Of a stretch of 64,000 bases of DNA, positions 43,641-54,843 are shown piece by piece (the stretch's first letter is position 1; every line of letters begins with the position of its first letter). The stretch covers positions 159,001 to 223,000 of the forward strand of contig JAJOZX010005521.1 of the NCBI GenBank assembly GCA_023014485.1. Reading direction: 5' to 3'. The DNA is from Bathynomus jamesi (Eukaryota; Arthropoda; Malacostraca; Isopoda; Cirolanidae). Under the pieces are notes generated by a model. The model made no database searches and had not been told where the DNA came from. It saw only the letters and a list, made by a program, of their open reading frames with translations. Both the position numbers and the translations under genes were made by a program.

Positions 43641-44084
43641 GAATTGGGTACCCCATAATGAATTCGGGACTCAGAAAGGTAAGTAATACCCCTAACCTAA
43701 CTTAGGCCTCGATGATGTTCCACTCGGACTGGAAGCTCCCACCACAAACAAACATCCTAAAGCGACTGTTGAATTCAAATTTCAGTCGCCGGACCTGCGC
43801 GTGGGTATCACGTGACAATGACGTTTATGCATGCCGTGCTCTGATTGGCCAATGTAGGTATATCGTCATACGGAACCTATCATTTTTCTACTATTTATAA
43901 CTTTCTTAATAAGCATTTGCGCAAGATACCGATTGCAGATTCGAACAAAACACAATAAAATACCCTAAGAAATTATGGTTACGCCTTCAAGGTCACTGTT
44001 GGTGAAACATTAAATAATAACCTAGTAATCTCTTATTCTTTTAGTTGTTATTGTAGTAGGTTATTGTGGATAGTAGCCTATTAT
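43641..44084. other. No recognised feature
   Basis: Unique-looking sequence with TAACCTAACTTAGG near 43693. No coding region or repeat identified. Confidence 0.5.
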
Positions 44085-45146
44085 CAGTGGTGGGCACCGT
44101 TAACCAAAAAGTTAACTTCGTTAACCGCTAATCCGTTAACCAAAAAGTTAACTTCGTTAACCGTTAATCCGTTAATTCGTTAAACATGTAACGGAAGTTA
44201 CCGATAAACCGTTAACGTTAACTTTTATTATAAAAAAAATGAAAAACACAATATATATATAATTTAATTTTCCCTCTTCTTCTCATTCTCCATTTTGTCC
44301 ATGAGATGCATGTTGCCCTTCATGAAAATTAGCATATCAAAGTTTTCATCAGACAGGGATGATCTCTTGGCCCTCAGGATGTCCTTGCCCATAGAGAACA
44401 AACGCTCCACTGCAGCACTGGAGGGGATGGCTGTGTTGAACTTGATGAACAAGTCCACCAACACTTGCTCACCCAAGAAGGCAGCATCTGTCAGCAAGTC
44501 CTTGGAGTTGGTCTCCAGCCAGGTCTTGACCAAGTTCTGGGCCTTGCCCTTGAGTGACCTGTGGCTTCTGCTGCTCTCTTTTGTCTGGATGACAGCACTG
44601 AAGAAGTCATCATCCTCCTCCTCCTCGTTGTTGCTGCCTCACTGTTGCTGCCCATTTCGTTGGACTGCTGCTTCATGGCCTCCTCGACTGTACCCTTCCA
44701 TGCTTTTCCTCACCCTGGCGACCTTGGTGTTGTCATACTTGTCCAACCAGATGAGGCGAAACCTGGGATGGAAGGCAGCAGCCAGCTGGCATTCGTCATC
44801 CTCCAGGAGGGGCCCAAACCTTTTGTCGATGCCTGCCAAAAGTGCGTCGACCAAGGCGCTGCAGTAGACGAGGCCCTTGGACTTCAAGTCCTTAAGCCTG
44901 AAGATTGTCGCAGCAACTGTTGGCAGCAGAGTCCCAAGGTAGGCTTGTTCCTCCCCCTGGATCTTGTTTATTTATGAATTTTTTGGGTTAACGGACTTGA
45001 GTTAACGGAAGTTAAATGTAACGGAAGTTAATTAGTCCGATAATGATTTTCAAAGTTAACTTAAAAGTTAAATCGTTAACGAAAAAGTTAACTTCGTTAA
45101 TTAACGATTAACGGATTAACGGTTTGTGCCCAGCTTTGCCTATTAT
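44077..45146 (-). mobile_element. hAT-E, deleted hAT element (44085-45138), CCTATTAT duplications
   Basis: Left end CAGTGGTGGGCACCG, right end, inverted, CAAAGCTGGGCACAAACCG, each followed inward by repeated GTTAACTTCGTTAACC-like words. CCTATTAT flanks it at 44077-44084 and 45139-45146. At 1,054 bp it is an internally deleted hAT with only the end of the transposase on the minus strand. Confidence 0.92.
44264..44890 (-). pseudogene. hAT-E transposase, C-terminal remnant
   Basis: Minus-strand frame 44887-44639 reads ALVDALLAGIDKRFGPLLED and AAAFHPRFRLIWLD, the block just before the hAT dimerisation region in BED-type hAT transposases. Frame 44533-44264 then gives FIKFNTAIPSSAAVERLFSM, KDILRAKRSSLSDENFDMLI and MKGN, the dimerisation domain itself. 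The frames differ, so at least one shift lies between about 44533 and 44680. The N-terminal half, including the BED finger and first catalytic residues, is missing. Confidence 0.85.
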
Positions 45147-45617
45147 GACTTTGATCCTCTGGATCTAGAGATTCTATCTTTAGTTTTAAATTGATAATTA
45201 ATTAGTTTTAAATTGATAATTAATTAGTTTTGTAAAAATTGGTTGTTGCCAATGTACAGGCAATTTTTACATAGTGGAGCCACCTCGATGGGCCGAAGTG
45301 GCCTCTAGTGTGCCCACTATAAAAATTTCTTATGTTCTTATGTTCTTATTTTCATACTATAAATGAAATGAGGTGACTTCGTAATTATAGTAGACCATGA
45401 TCTTACTCAAGCAGTTACAAACTGGACACAAGAGATTTGCTAGACAGAACAAATTCCAATAAATTATTTATTTAGATTTTGGAGTACTTCGAGAAAAATT
45501 CTAGACTAGTTTTTGTTTTCTCTTTTAAAATTACCAGTATCTAGTCAGTCCATGTTCGCATTATAACATGCACAAAGTTTCATACAAAAATTTCGAAAAG
45601 AAGATTCCATTGAGATC
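45147..45617. other. Flank with a short duplication and a possible retroposon tail
   Basis: A 23-bp A+T-rich unit (AGTTTTAAATTGATAATTAATT) is repeated at about 45182-45226. A GGAGCCACCTCG ... GGCCTCTAGTGTG phrase at 45284-45320 is followed by TTATGTTC units, which looks like the 3' tail of a short retroposon; family not identified. Confidence 0.4.
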
Positions 45618-45839
45618 TTAAATTTGCGCTAATATTAAGTTTCAAGGACACCAGGCTTTGGTGATTCGACCATTTTATACTTCGGACCAATCAGGGCGAC
45701 CTTTACATCTGGGTTAAGTTGCATTAGGTTCGGTGGTCGTCCTAGGTTGTTTAGTTATTTCCCACGTCATCAACTTACGGTCAGTCAGAGGCCCAAAAAA
45801 ACTGGTGTCCCTGAAACTTAATATTTACCCAAATTTATT
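45618..45839. mobile_element. Small inverted-repeat element (MITE-like)
   Basis: A 35-bp arm at 45620-45654, including AATATTAAGTTTCAAGGACA, is inverted at 45803-45837 with few differences. The total is about 218 bp and non-coding. The flanking TA on the left and TT on the right leave the target site unclear. Confidence 0.65.
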
Positions 45840-45940
45840 CTCAGAGGCTGTAGATGTTAAACTTAAAATTTTGATGACTGCGGTATTTTTGTAAATTTAT
45901 CGTTTCACTAGCTTTTCCTGAATTTCAGAAAAGTCTTTTA

Positions 45941-46308
45941 CAGGGTGGCTGCTGACCTGGAAAACCTGGAATACCTGGAAAAGTCAGGGAAATTTTTTTG
46001 GTCAGGGAAAACCTGGAATACCTGAGAAAGTCAGGGATTTTTTTTGTGTTCCAGTCTAGGCATTATTTTAAAACAATATGGTGAAATATGATTTGGGATT
46101 GCACTAAGTGCACTTAATTTGGTTTTATGTTATGAAATGGCTCAGTCACTGAGCTTTCATTTTATTTTTTCACATTTGAATTAACCGAAAAAAAAATATT
46201 TCATGACCATCAGTCAATCTGTGACTAGGTCATTTGGATGGTCTCCGGTCGGCGGTTGGCAATGGAAAAGTCAGGGAAATTTAAAATACATTTTCAGCAG
46301 CCACCCTG
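45941..46308. mobile_element. Small element with CAGGGTGGCTGCTG termini
   Basis: CAGGGTGGCTGCTGA at 45941 is inverted as CAGCAGCCACCCTG ending at 46308. The interior repeats ACCTGGAA and AAAGTCAGGGA, the latter four times. The 368-bp element has no coding region, and the flanks do not form a clear duplication. Confidence 0.7.
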
Positions 46309-46715
46309 AAAGAGTATGAAATTTTTAACAAGTCTAGCTTAACCAGATATAGGGGAATCGGAACGTTTGCGGTAATCGGACGTACCTAGATTTGCTTGTT
46401 AACAAAAAGTTCAAATTCGAGTATTTAAATAGTGCAAGAGTTGATTACTGAAACCAGGAGGGAAGCTTAAAATTTTAAGTGATTACAATATATATACTTG
46501 AATTGGAATTATTGGCGTTTCTGAATCTTTCAAAGAATTTTATTTTTAACTAGCTAGGTCTAGGCTTTTAGCCAGGCCTTATTATACCTTTTTGTGGTTA
46601 TTTTGGTGTAGGGTAACATACTATTAGGCCTGGGGACCTAACTTGGGCCCTAGGCCACCTGGTTTGTTAATCGTAGGTAAGCCTGCGCCTGTACCTCGGT
46701 CTTGAGGAGGGTCGT

Positions 46716-48745
46716 ATGGCTGAACACGATCGTTCATCACGAGATGCATCAGGGCTTGGAGTTGGAGTTGAGACTCAGGCTCAGCCTAGGTCTGGCCCAT
46801 CCCATAACCTTGAGAACCTTGACCCTGATCAGTTAAGTGACTCAAACTCTGAAATGGATATTCCTTTAGCTGTTTCTCAGCAGCCTAAGGCTTCTAGAAA
46901 TGCTAAACGAGACAATAGGCTTAAGCAAACCAAACGTAAAAAGTCTCCTCCTGGAAGTCCAAATTCATCTAGATCTAGTGTTGGTAATGACATTAGTATT
47001 TTTGACCCCTTAGATTCTTGTGAATTGGAAACTGCTGTTGCAGATGCCACAGCTGAATTTTTGGGCTGGCAGAGCCAGAAGACCAGAAGTTCTAAAAAGC
47101 GGGCTAAGGCAAGCCCAAGTTCAACAAGGCAATATACGCCTCTTTTTACTGAAACTGAGATCAGGTCTACTACAATAGGCCCATCCCAAGAAGCTGCTCC
47201 TGGTACTTCTGGTTTCGACACTGTTTCTGAGGAAGGAATGGGAAAGGTTAATCAGAATCTGGGTCTATCACCAGATCCAGTTGGCTCCATTTCAGCTTGT
47301 CAGAATGGTAAATTGGCTGATGCCTTCCGAAGGCCGTATAAGAATATAGTTCCACAACGAATGGGCCTAGCTGAAATCAATAAACTTTCACTGAGTGATT
47401 TTGCTCCCCAGATCTCTTCAGAGACTGTTGTTAGGACTATTGTGCTATGGTTTGATGATGATTGTCATCATCAGGCAGTGGAGGAATTTTTGCAAAGCAA
47501 AATTAAGGTGGTTGGGCAGCTTAGGGATTCTATATTGAGTTCACTTAGGATCACTGGGTTCCGCCCGAATCCTCTTCGCCATTGTTTGGCAATTGATCTT
47601 GACCAACAGTCTTATGATACCCTTTCTCTGCAGAAGATCACCACATTTGGTACATTCCAAGTGTCTTGCCGATTGCCCGCAAGCAAACAAGGCAATTATG
47701 GAATAGTATACAATATAGATAATTCCTTAATGGACTCAGAGATATTATCTGAGCTTGAATATAGTAATCCTACTATAAAAATAAAATCTGTTTCCCGTTT
47801 CCAGCCTCCAAAAAACAGGAATTCTTTGGGCTCAAATTTATCATTGTCCCCGCCAGTTAAAGTGGAGTTTGAGGGGCCTATTCCTCCTCATCTGTACCTT
47901 TATTATGAAAGATATAGAGTTAAAGAATTTGTACCTAGGCCTATTCGATGTTTTAAATGTCAACTTTTGGACATATAGCTCAATCTTGTCGAGCTACCAC
48001 TGATCATTGTGCAGTATGCGCAGGTCCCCACAGAACAGATACTTGTCAGGTACAGTCTGTACATCGTTGCTTCAATTGTGATGGCCCTCATATGGCTTCT
48101 TCAACTGAATGCCCAGCATTCACAGAAGCAAATTTAGTCTCAAAAATGGTTAAAAAAACATGAGATGAGCTATAGTACAGCTGTCAAGTTAGTCCATAAA
48201 GTTACTCGAAACACCAAGGTTCACCCTATCCCCAGTGCTGTATCAGTGCCCCCAATGATGGATTGTCCCATGGCAGTAGGGGTCCCAAACCGGCTAGGTT
48301 GGAGCTTACCTCTGGTGCTGGGCCTTCTCATCATGTTGAGGTTCATGCAAATGTCTCCCCACCAATTATTAACTACAAGAGTTTACCTCCACCCCCCCTT
48401 AAACCAATTATGTGTGACATGTCCACACAAACTTCAGCTCCTACGGAAACTCTCCCTGCACCAATTAAGCATGGCATGTCCACACAAACTATGGCTTCCA
48501 AGGAAATAGAAAGTAAGACTAAAGTTACTCCACAAACAACCAGTATATTGGACTTTATTCCCCTTGATACATTAACTACTCTTATAAATGATATTGTTGC
48601 CACCTGTAAAACTACTACTATTGCAGGTCCCCATCCTGCATCAAGAGTGCGAAAACTTTTCATGAAAGCATTTTCTAGTACCTCTATCAAAAATACTCGT
48701 TCATCTCTGAAACCAGCTTCACCATCCCAAAACAAACATGGATAA
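46716..48745 (+). pseudogene. Non-LTR ORF1 (Gag-like, zinc knuckles)
   Basis: The ATG at 46716 opens a 420-residue frame with a serine/lysine-rich N-terminus. A conserved RNA-binding-like region follows (TIVLWFDDDCHHQAVEEF ... TTFGTFQVSCRLP), then the first knuckle, RPIRCFKCQL. A 1-bp shift at about 47962 moves the frame to FGHIAQSC, CAVCAGPHRTDTC and CFNCDGPHMASSTEC, three CCHC groups in all. Further shifts at about 48165 and 48265 lead to a tail ending at 48745. The protein would bind element RNA. The final 8 bases overlap the ORF2 start. Confidence 0.85.
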
Positions 48746-50882
48746 TAGGTTTTCTTTAATATTTTGGAATGCTCGTAGTCTACTTAGTAACCTTAGTGAG
48801 TTTAAGTTAATGTTGTATAAGCAGCGTCCCGCACTTTGTTTTGTATGTGAATCTTGGTTGAAATCTCACACTAATCCCAGGTTTCCAGGATACTGTATTA
48901 TTAGGAAAGATAGGACCCATGGTCATGGTGGTGGGGTACTACTACTACTACGCAATGATTGTACACTTTTACCATTCCCATTGCAAGAATATCCAAATGG
49001 TCAGTTTGGGATCCTAGCCTGTAAAGCTTATCTTGACAATAGCTGGCTCACAGTATTTGGTATTTACAACCCTCATGGTTATCAGGTTTTGTCTCCCTCA
49101 GAGTTAGACTTTTACATCTCCCAAAGCCCCCCAGCCTCAAAGATCATAATCTGTGGAGATCTTAACGGCAAGCATCCTTCTTGGTCTTGTGGCACACCCA
49201 ATCAGGCAGGGAAGGACCTCTTTAACTATATCTTGAATTCTCCCACTTTATGTTTACTTAGCCCTCCTCATTTAGTTACTTTTTATGATTCATTCTCCGG
49301 TTCCCCCTCATCCTTGGACCTGTGCATTGGGTCTGTATCTTTCCTCAGTGTGATCGAAATCAAGACCTTGGCCGATATTGGCAGTGACCATCTTCCAGTA
49401 ATAGCTTCTCTCCCCCTTGCAGCTGCTTCTGACAGTATTACCCTCCGAACAAAGTGGAAGATTCCCCGTAACTTTGATTGGAGAAATTGGTCAAAAGTGC
49501 TCTTCTCCTTTTGTGATACCCATGCAACATCTGACAATCCAGTTACTCCCCAATCCATTGCAGATGATTTAAATCATCTTGCCTCTACTCTGTTCACCAA
49601 ATCATCAGGGAAACCCAAACTGACAGCAAATAAGCCTTGGTGGAACGAAGCCTGCTCACGGGCAGTAGCTTTACGCCGCCTAGCAAAGAGACGCTACCAC
49701 AGGAATTGTACAATCCCCAATTTAATAGACTGTAAGAAAAGAACTGCACAGGCTAAAAGAATTATTAAAAAAGCAAAACGTGACTCCTGGAAAGTTTTCT
49801 GCTCCTCTCTAAATTGCCACGCTCCAATCTCACAAGTGTGGAGGAGATTTAACTCTGTTAGGGGAGTCAGAATATACCATCAATTCCCCGTTCAAATTGA
49901 CAACAAACCATTAGCCCCCGAGGACAAGGCCCTCGCTTTTAGTAACTATTTTTCTACCATGTTTCATGGTTCCTTTCAACATTTAAATACAGCCTCTCAA
50001 ACTGAGTTTATCTCATCAAGTATGAATACCCCTATGGATGATCTGGATGTTCCTTTCCATCTTCATGAACTTGCTTCTGTTTTAATAACTCTCCCAGACA
50101 ATAAGGCTGCTGGTTCCGATGATATACCGTATGAATTTTACAAATATGCTCCCCCTCAGTTTCATTTACAATTGCTAACACTTTTTAATCACTCATGGGA
50201 ATTCAGTATAATCCCACCTCCCTGGGGGCATGCACTTATTATGCCAATACCAAAGGCAAATAAAGATTTAACCTTCTTACAATCATATAGGCCCATTTCT
50301 CTCTTAAACACACATTGTAAAATTATGGAAAAAATGGTCTACAATAGACTGTATTACTATGTGGAATCACACCACCTCCTCTCACCCTTTCAAAGTGGAT
50401 TCCGTAAAGGCAGAAGTGTCATTGATCAACTACTTAGGCTAGAACATGTCATCAAAGAAGTATTAGTTACAAAATCAGTATGTGTAGTTGTCTTCATTGA
50501 TCTCAAGAGTGCCTTTGATTCGGTCTCTCACAAAGAATTGCTTTTCAAGTTGGCAAATTTGGGTATCACTGGAAAGTTGTTGCAGTGGCTTCGGGCATTT
50601 CTGGAGAATAGAACATATCAGGTCTGTCTGCAGGGTTGCTTCTCTCCCTCTGTGGCCTCCTCAGTGGGTGTACCACAGGGATCTATTCTGAGTCCCTTGC
50701 TATTTTCAATCATGTTATCTGACCTTCCCTCCTTGGAACCTGTTAAACTCTCTGCTTTTGCAGATGATTTGGCAATTTTTCATAGTGCTGGTACCCTCGA
50801 CGAAGCTATTTCTGGGATTCAAGCTGCTTTGGATAGAATTAATGCTTGGACTGCTGAATGGGGATTTAGCGTTAGCCCCTGA
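48738..50882 (+). CDS. Non-LTR ORF2 part 1: endonuclease and reverse transcriptase
   Basis: 714 residues from the ATG at 48738, which overlaps the ORF1 stop (ATGGATAA). The N-terminal endonuclease has SLIFWNARSLLSNL, CGDLNGKHPSWSC and IGSDHLPVIASLPL, the APE-like metal-binding and catalytic motifs. Reverse transcriptase motifs: ALIMPIPKANKD, LQSYRPISLLNTHCKIME, VVVFIDLKSAFDSVSHKE, GVPQGSILSPLLFSIML and the active site FADDLAIF near residue 681. It nicks target DNA and copies element RNA on it. The frame stops at 50880-50882 by a 1-bp shift after FSVSP; the other phase continues as ORF2 part 2. Confidence 0.92.
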   Translation: MDNRFSLIFWNARSLLSNLSEFKLMLYKQRPALCFVCESWLKSHTNPRFPGYCIIRKDRTHGHGGGVLLLLRNDCTLLPFPLQEYPNGQFGILACKAYLDNSWLTVFGIYNPHGYQVLSPSELDFYISQSPPASKIIICGDLNGKHPSWSCGTPNQAGKDLFNYILNSPTLCLLSPPHLVTFYDSFSGSPSSLDLCIGSVSFLSVIEIKTLADIGSDHLPVIASLPLAAASDSITLRTKWKIPRNFDWRNWSKVLFSFCDTHATSDNPVTPQSIADDLNHLASTLFTKSSGKPKLTANKPWWNEACSRAVALRRLAKRRYHRNCTIPNLIDCKKRTAQAKRIIKKAKRDSWKVFCSSLNCHAPISQVWRRFNSVRGVRIYHQFPVQIDNKPLAPEDKALAFSNYFSTMFHGSFQHLNTASQTEFISSSMNTPMDDLDVPFHLHELASVLITLPDNKAAGSDDIPYEFYKYAPPQFHLQLLTLFNHSWEFSIIPPPWGHALIMPIPKANKDLTFLQSYRPISLLNTHCKIMEKMVYNRLYYYVESHHLLSPFQSGFRKGRSVIDQLLRLEHVIKEVLVTKSVCVVVFIDLKSAFDSVSHKELLFKLANLGITGKLLQWLRAFLENRTYQVCLQGCFSPSVASSVGVPQGSILSPLLFSIMLSDLPSLEPVKLSAFADDLAIFHSAGTLDEAISGIQAALDRINAWTAEWGFSVSP

Positions 50883-52543
50883 AATCCTCTTTCCAAATTT
50901 ATACCAGAAAAAAGATCAGAACTCTTCCTAACTTAATTTTCAACCTTGCCCCCATTCCTTTTGTCAGAATTCAGAAATTTCTAGGTCTTTATTTTGATGC
51001 TCCCTACCTTACTTGGAAGCCTCATATTGAACATCTTGTTACAAACTGTTCTTCTAGATTAAACATTTTAAAAACACTCACTGGATCATCTTGGGGTTGT
51101 CAACGACAAATCCTGCTATCATTTTATTCTGCCTTTATTCGTAGTAAGATAGAATATGGAGCAATTTTGTATGGTTCTGCTGCTACAGTTCATTTAAAGA
51201 AACTTGATGTATTGCAGAATTCAGCTTTAAGGATAATTACTGGAGCTCTACGCTCTACACCAATAATATCTCTGCATTGTGAACTCAATGTTTGGACCCT
51301 GGAAGAAAGACGTACCCTCTTACTACTGACCACACTTTATCGATTCTATGGGGCAGACTCCCAACATCCTGTTTTACTGGAAGTCATAGATGACTTCCCA
51401 AAACATCGCATGCTGCCATGGCATATAGTTTCTAGGGGCTCCTATATAATCAGAGCTATGTCAGCACTGATTTTGCGTGGTATTGATCTTCCTTCTCCAA
51501 ACTATGTCCCCTGTCTTCCTCCCTTCCCACCTTGGGAAACCAATTGCAATTTACCAATCTCTACAGACCTTGTCCTACCTGTTACTAAGAAGGACGCACC
51601 CCATCTTCTTCGTGCTGCATTTTATAGTACTTTGGAAATTAGACATGAACAATCAATCCAGATCTTTACAGATGGGTCTCGAACAGTGCTTACAAATACT
51701 GGTACAGTATCTGTTGCTGCCGCATTCTATATTCCATCTTTACAGGTTGAGTGCTTTTGGCACCTATCTGATATACTCTCAGTGTTATCGGCAGAATTGG
51801 TAGCAATCCAGATGGGCCTTAGGTGGCTCATTGAAAATGCGCATCTTCCTGGTGCATTTGTTTTCTGTGTCGACTCATTATCAGCCCTTCATTCATTACC
51901 TCATGGTAATTACACGGAAATAACTTCAGATATTGTGTCAGCTGTGAGGTCACTGTGTGGCAGGGGTATTCATGTGTCTTTTCAGTGGACCCCTGCCCAT
52001 TGTGGTGTCATATCGAACGAGAAAGTGGATCGGTTAGCTAAACTTGGGCATTCACTTCCCCGCATAACAGTCAGACCAGTTCCTCTATCTGATCTTCTTC
52101 TTCATGCCAAAAATGTCTTGGAACAGGAAAGGAGAGAAACCTGGCAAAGGAACAGGACCCTAACACCTCTTGGTCTTATAAAAAAAGATTTGGAGACCTG
52201 GCCTTGGGCATCAATATCTTGCCGACGATCTGAAGTAGTGTTGACACGCCTGAGGGTGCAACACACAGGCCTAAATGACCATTTTTATAGGCTAGGTATA
52301 GCAAACTCCCCATTTTGTGTTTCTTGCCATGTTCCAGAAACTGTTCCTCATATTCTCTTCACTTGTTGGAAATACCACTCGCTAAGAACGAAAATGCAGC
52401 ACAAACTATCTAAAATAGGTGTCAAGAACATGACACTACAAATTCTCCTTGGAGGTGGTGGCTTCAGTCCCCCTCTACAATATCAAATCCAAAAGACTCT
52501 ATTAATATTTCTAAAAGACTCTGGTTATATCAAACGCATTTAA
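50882..52543 (+). pseudogene. Non-LTR ORF2 part 2: thumb and RNase H
   Basis: From 50882 the phase is open with IRTLPNLIFNLAPIPFVRIQ, then the ATG at 51167 (internal). After a linker comes an RNase H domain: IQIFTDGSRTVLTNTGT, then ELVAIQMGLRWLIE, FCVDSLSALHSLPHG and VSFQWTPAHCGVISNEKVDRL, giving Asp, Glu, Asp and a final Asp. A terminal cysteine/histidine cluster (PFCVSCHVPETVPHILFTC) follows, as in many I-like elements. It would be fused to part 1 in an intact element. The stop TAA is at 52541-52543. Confidence 0.9.
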
Positions 52544-52797
52544 CGTTGCTACAACACATACTGTACCATATTACCTAATTTATCAAATTACTTGTACCAC
52601 ACGTTATATACATATAATTATATGGTTATTATCTCGTATACTATATGCTGCATTGTGCTAACTCCTGTTTTCTATTTTTCATCTTGCAATAATTTAACAA
52701 TTACCGAAATTGCTTTAATTTATAGTCTTGCTGATCATGGGACTATTTAAAAGGACCCTAAGTCAGCAATAAAACATCAAGTCAAGTCAAGTCAAGT
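52544..52797 (+). other. Non-LTR 3' untranslated region
   Basis: 254 bp ending in AATAAAACATCAAG and TCAAG units, no poly(A). Short tandem repeat tails are known in several non-LTR clades. Confidence 0.7.
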
Positions 52798-52808
52798 CAG
52801 ATATAGGG

Positions 52809-53671
52809 ATGCTCTGAATGTAGAACCAAAAAGCACTGGCTAACTAAACAGACATATACCGTACACATAGTTTATTTACTTTTAAAATAGGACTAGCGGG
52901 CGGGCTTATAATATAGCCTAGCTGTGGTCTATCCTATTGTCAGACTAGTTTAAACGTATTTTTAATTATACTGTTTTTTTCAAAGTTTTAACGGAATTAA
53001 GTTTGAGTTTTGTCGACATGAGTACAGAGTGCCTATCAATAATCTAGCCAGGCCAGACCTACTACCGGCTGGACTGGCGGTTGGCTTAGACTAACCTAGG
53101 CTAGCGTACTGCTAGTTTGCAGTGACTGGGTATACTTAGTATTTGGCTTTTATACCTAGCAAAGTTATTCCTAACATTGATCTAGGCTACATAGTTTGGG
53201 TAGGGCCTAGTAAGCTGAGCCTCTAGGCTTATACAAAATTTTGTGGGATGCAGTTGCTGAAACCAACTTGGATTAATCATGATGGTAAGTTTTAAATATA
53301 GGCTTAAATAAGGTTAGTTTTAGACTTTTTATAGATATTAGTAGCCAATGTGCCAGATTCCATAATATACTAAAATTTTCTGATGCATTAATGGAGAGGA
53401 GAATGCATAATCTGCATGAATTTTATGATATATTCTTTAGTGAGGATTTTTTCCATGACTCTCCTGTACCCAATGCATTAAGCAAGAATGGAAAGTGGAA
53501 AAGACATTCTTTGCTATACTCCAAAGTTTTTATTTTATAAATTAAAGGATTATTGTATTATATATTTTACTTTATTGAGATTACTCATTTAGAAATGCTC
53601 CATTCCTAAGCTTTAAACTTAATTTCTCTTAGTATATAGTGAGATGGAGGGGTCTATTAGTGCAAGTGCAG
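52809..53671. other. No recognised feature
   Basis: Target DNA right of the non-LTR element. A+T-rich, with several TAGGCC(T/A) words, no coding region or clear repeat. Confidence 0.5.
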
Positions 53672-53925
53672 ATTTTTTCCAGGGCTGTGGAGTAGATTTT
53701 TTAATTCTAAGACACTTTCCTTCTATAGCGTTTCCGTCACAAATGCTTCGTTTTCAAGATATAAACATTGTTTTGGTGTGTATCTAGTGTGTGTTCGTAC
53801 ATTCGTTTGTGTGTTCGTTACATGTCTGCCCAATCACTGCGCTCTATCCATTTCGAATTTGAATTACTTTCGTACCGGAATGGAACACTCATTCCACTCA
53901 TTCAGAAGTACATTAGGTCTGGCCA

Positions 53926-54557
53926 GTGGCGGTCCTAGCTTACATGACGCCCTGGGCGAACCTCACCTTCAGCGCCCCCTCCCCCCTGTTCGCCAACACA
54001 CACACATTTGAATCCCCCTAAAATAAAGGATAGACATAACTCTTTCACAAAATAACTTTTATTGGACTAATTGTTGGAACTTCAGAACCAAAACAAAGAC
54101 TCAAATTTCTGAATTTTACAAATCCTTCATCACGTAAATAGAATAACTCGCTTAAGAGAATGTAATTATGATACTATGAACAGGAAAATAAATTAAATTG
54201 CACAACTGCCATAAATAAACTAGAGAATCAAATTTCTAAATTGTACAAATGCTCTATCACATAAATAGAATAAGACACTTAAGAGAGGGTAATTATTATG
54301 CTACACTTTGAACAAGAAACAAAATAAATTGCACCACAGCACAACTGCCATCTAAAGCCTGACTCTTCTTACCTTCCTTGATGCAAAGTCATTGATCTTT
54401 TATTTATTTTATTTTATTTTTTATTTTTATTTTTCTTTATTTATTTATTCTTATTTTTATTTTTATTTTTTTGCAGGCGCTCATGCCGCCCTTCCACAAA
54501 TGCCGCCCTGTGCGGCTGCCCATATTGCCCATATGAGGAATCGCCACTGGGCCTGGC
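53926..54557 (-). mobile_element. hAT copy C (53934-54549), deleted copy of the A/B family
   Basis: The same ends as copies A and B (CAGTGGCGGTCC; inverted CAGTGGCGATTCC), in the orientation of copy B. The first 455 bp match the transposase 3' region of B, and the last 160 bp match the opposite end. The join is at about 54389, within the codons before the dimerisation domain end. The flanks GGTCTGGC (53926-53933) and GGCCTGGC (54550-54557) match at 7 of 8 bases. At 616 bp it is non-autonomous. Confidence 0.92.
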
Positions 54558-54635
54558 TCTGTGATTTATAGTGATTCCTGGGCTGCCTACAAGACTATAA
54601 GTGATTTAGGTTAGGATAGGTTAGGTCAGGTCAAT
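54558..54635. other. TTAGG-like words
   Basis: Contains TTAGGTTAGGATAGGTTAGG (54606-54625) next to the first palindrome. These are degenerate copies of the arthropod telomere unit in an interstitial site, too few to be a telomere. Confidence 0.5.
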
Positions 54636-54843
54636 TTTGAAGGTGAAATTTATGTTTTTCCTATGGTTTTTGATATGTTTTAAACGAATCTGACCTTCAA
54701 AACCGTCGGAAATGACTCATTTTCGATTGCCGGCTGGGGGGAGGGGGGTTATCTCAAAAACGAGTTATTTCCGACGGTTTTGAAGGTCAGATTCGTTCAA
54801 AGCATATCAAAAACCATAGGAAAAACAAATTTCACCTCCAAAG
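54636..54843. repeat. Palindrome P1
   Basis: Arms of about 85 bp (54636-54722 and 54760-54843) with a G-rich loop. Arm words include CCGTCGGAAATGACT, and the inverted arm has TTTCCGACGG and GAAGGTCAGATTCG. Non-coding; short frames are by-products. Confidence 0.85.

Larger units (their letters stand above)
46344..52808 (+). mobile_element. Full-length non-LTR retrotransposon (46355-52797) with 11-bp duplications
   Basis: CAGATATAGGG occurs at 46344-46354 and 52798-52808. Between them lie a 361-bp 5' untranslated region, ORF1, ORF2 and a 3' end with AATAAAACATCAAG and four TCAAG units. ORF2 has an endonuclease, a reverse transcriptase and a C-terminal RNase H, as in the I/Nimb/Outcast/Loa groups rather than Jockey proper. 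Only a few frameshifts separate it from an intact element. The 11-bp duplication is typical of target-primed reverse transcription. Confidence 0.93.

Noticed and set aside
54600..54630. True telomere or telomere fusion
   Set aside because: Only a few degenerate TTAGG words occur, scattered through the palindrome cluster.
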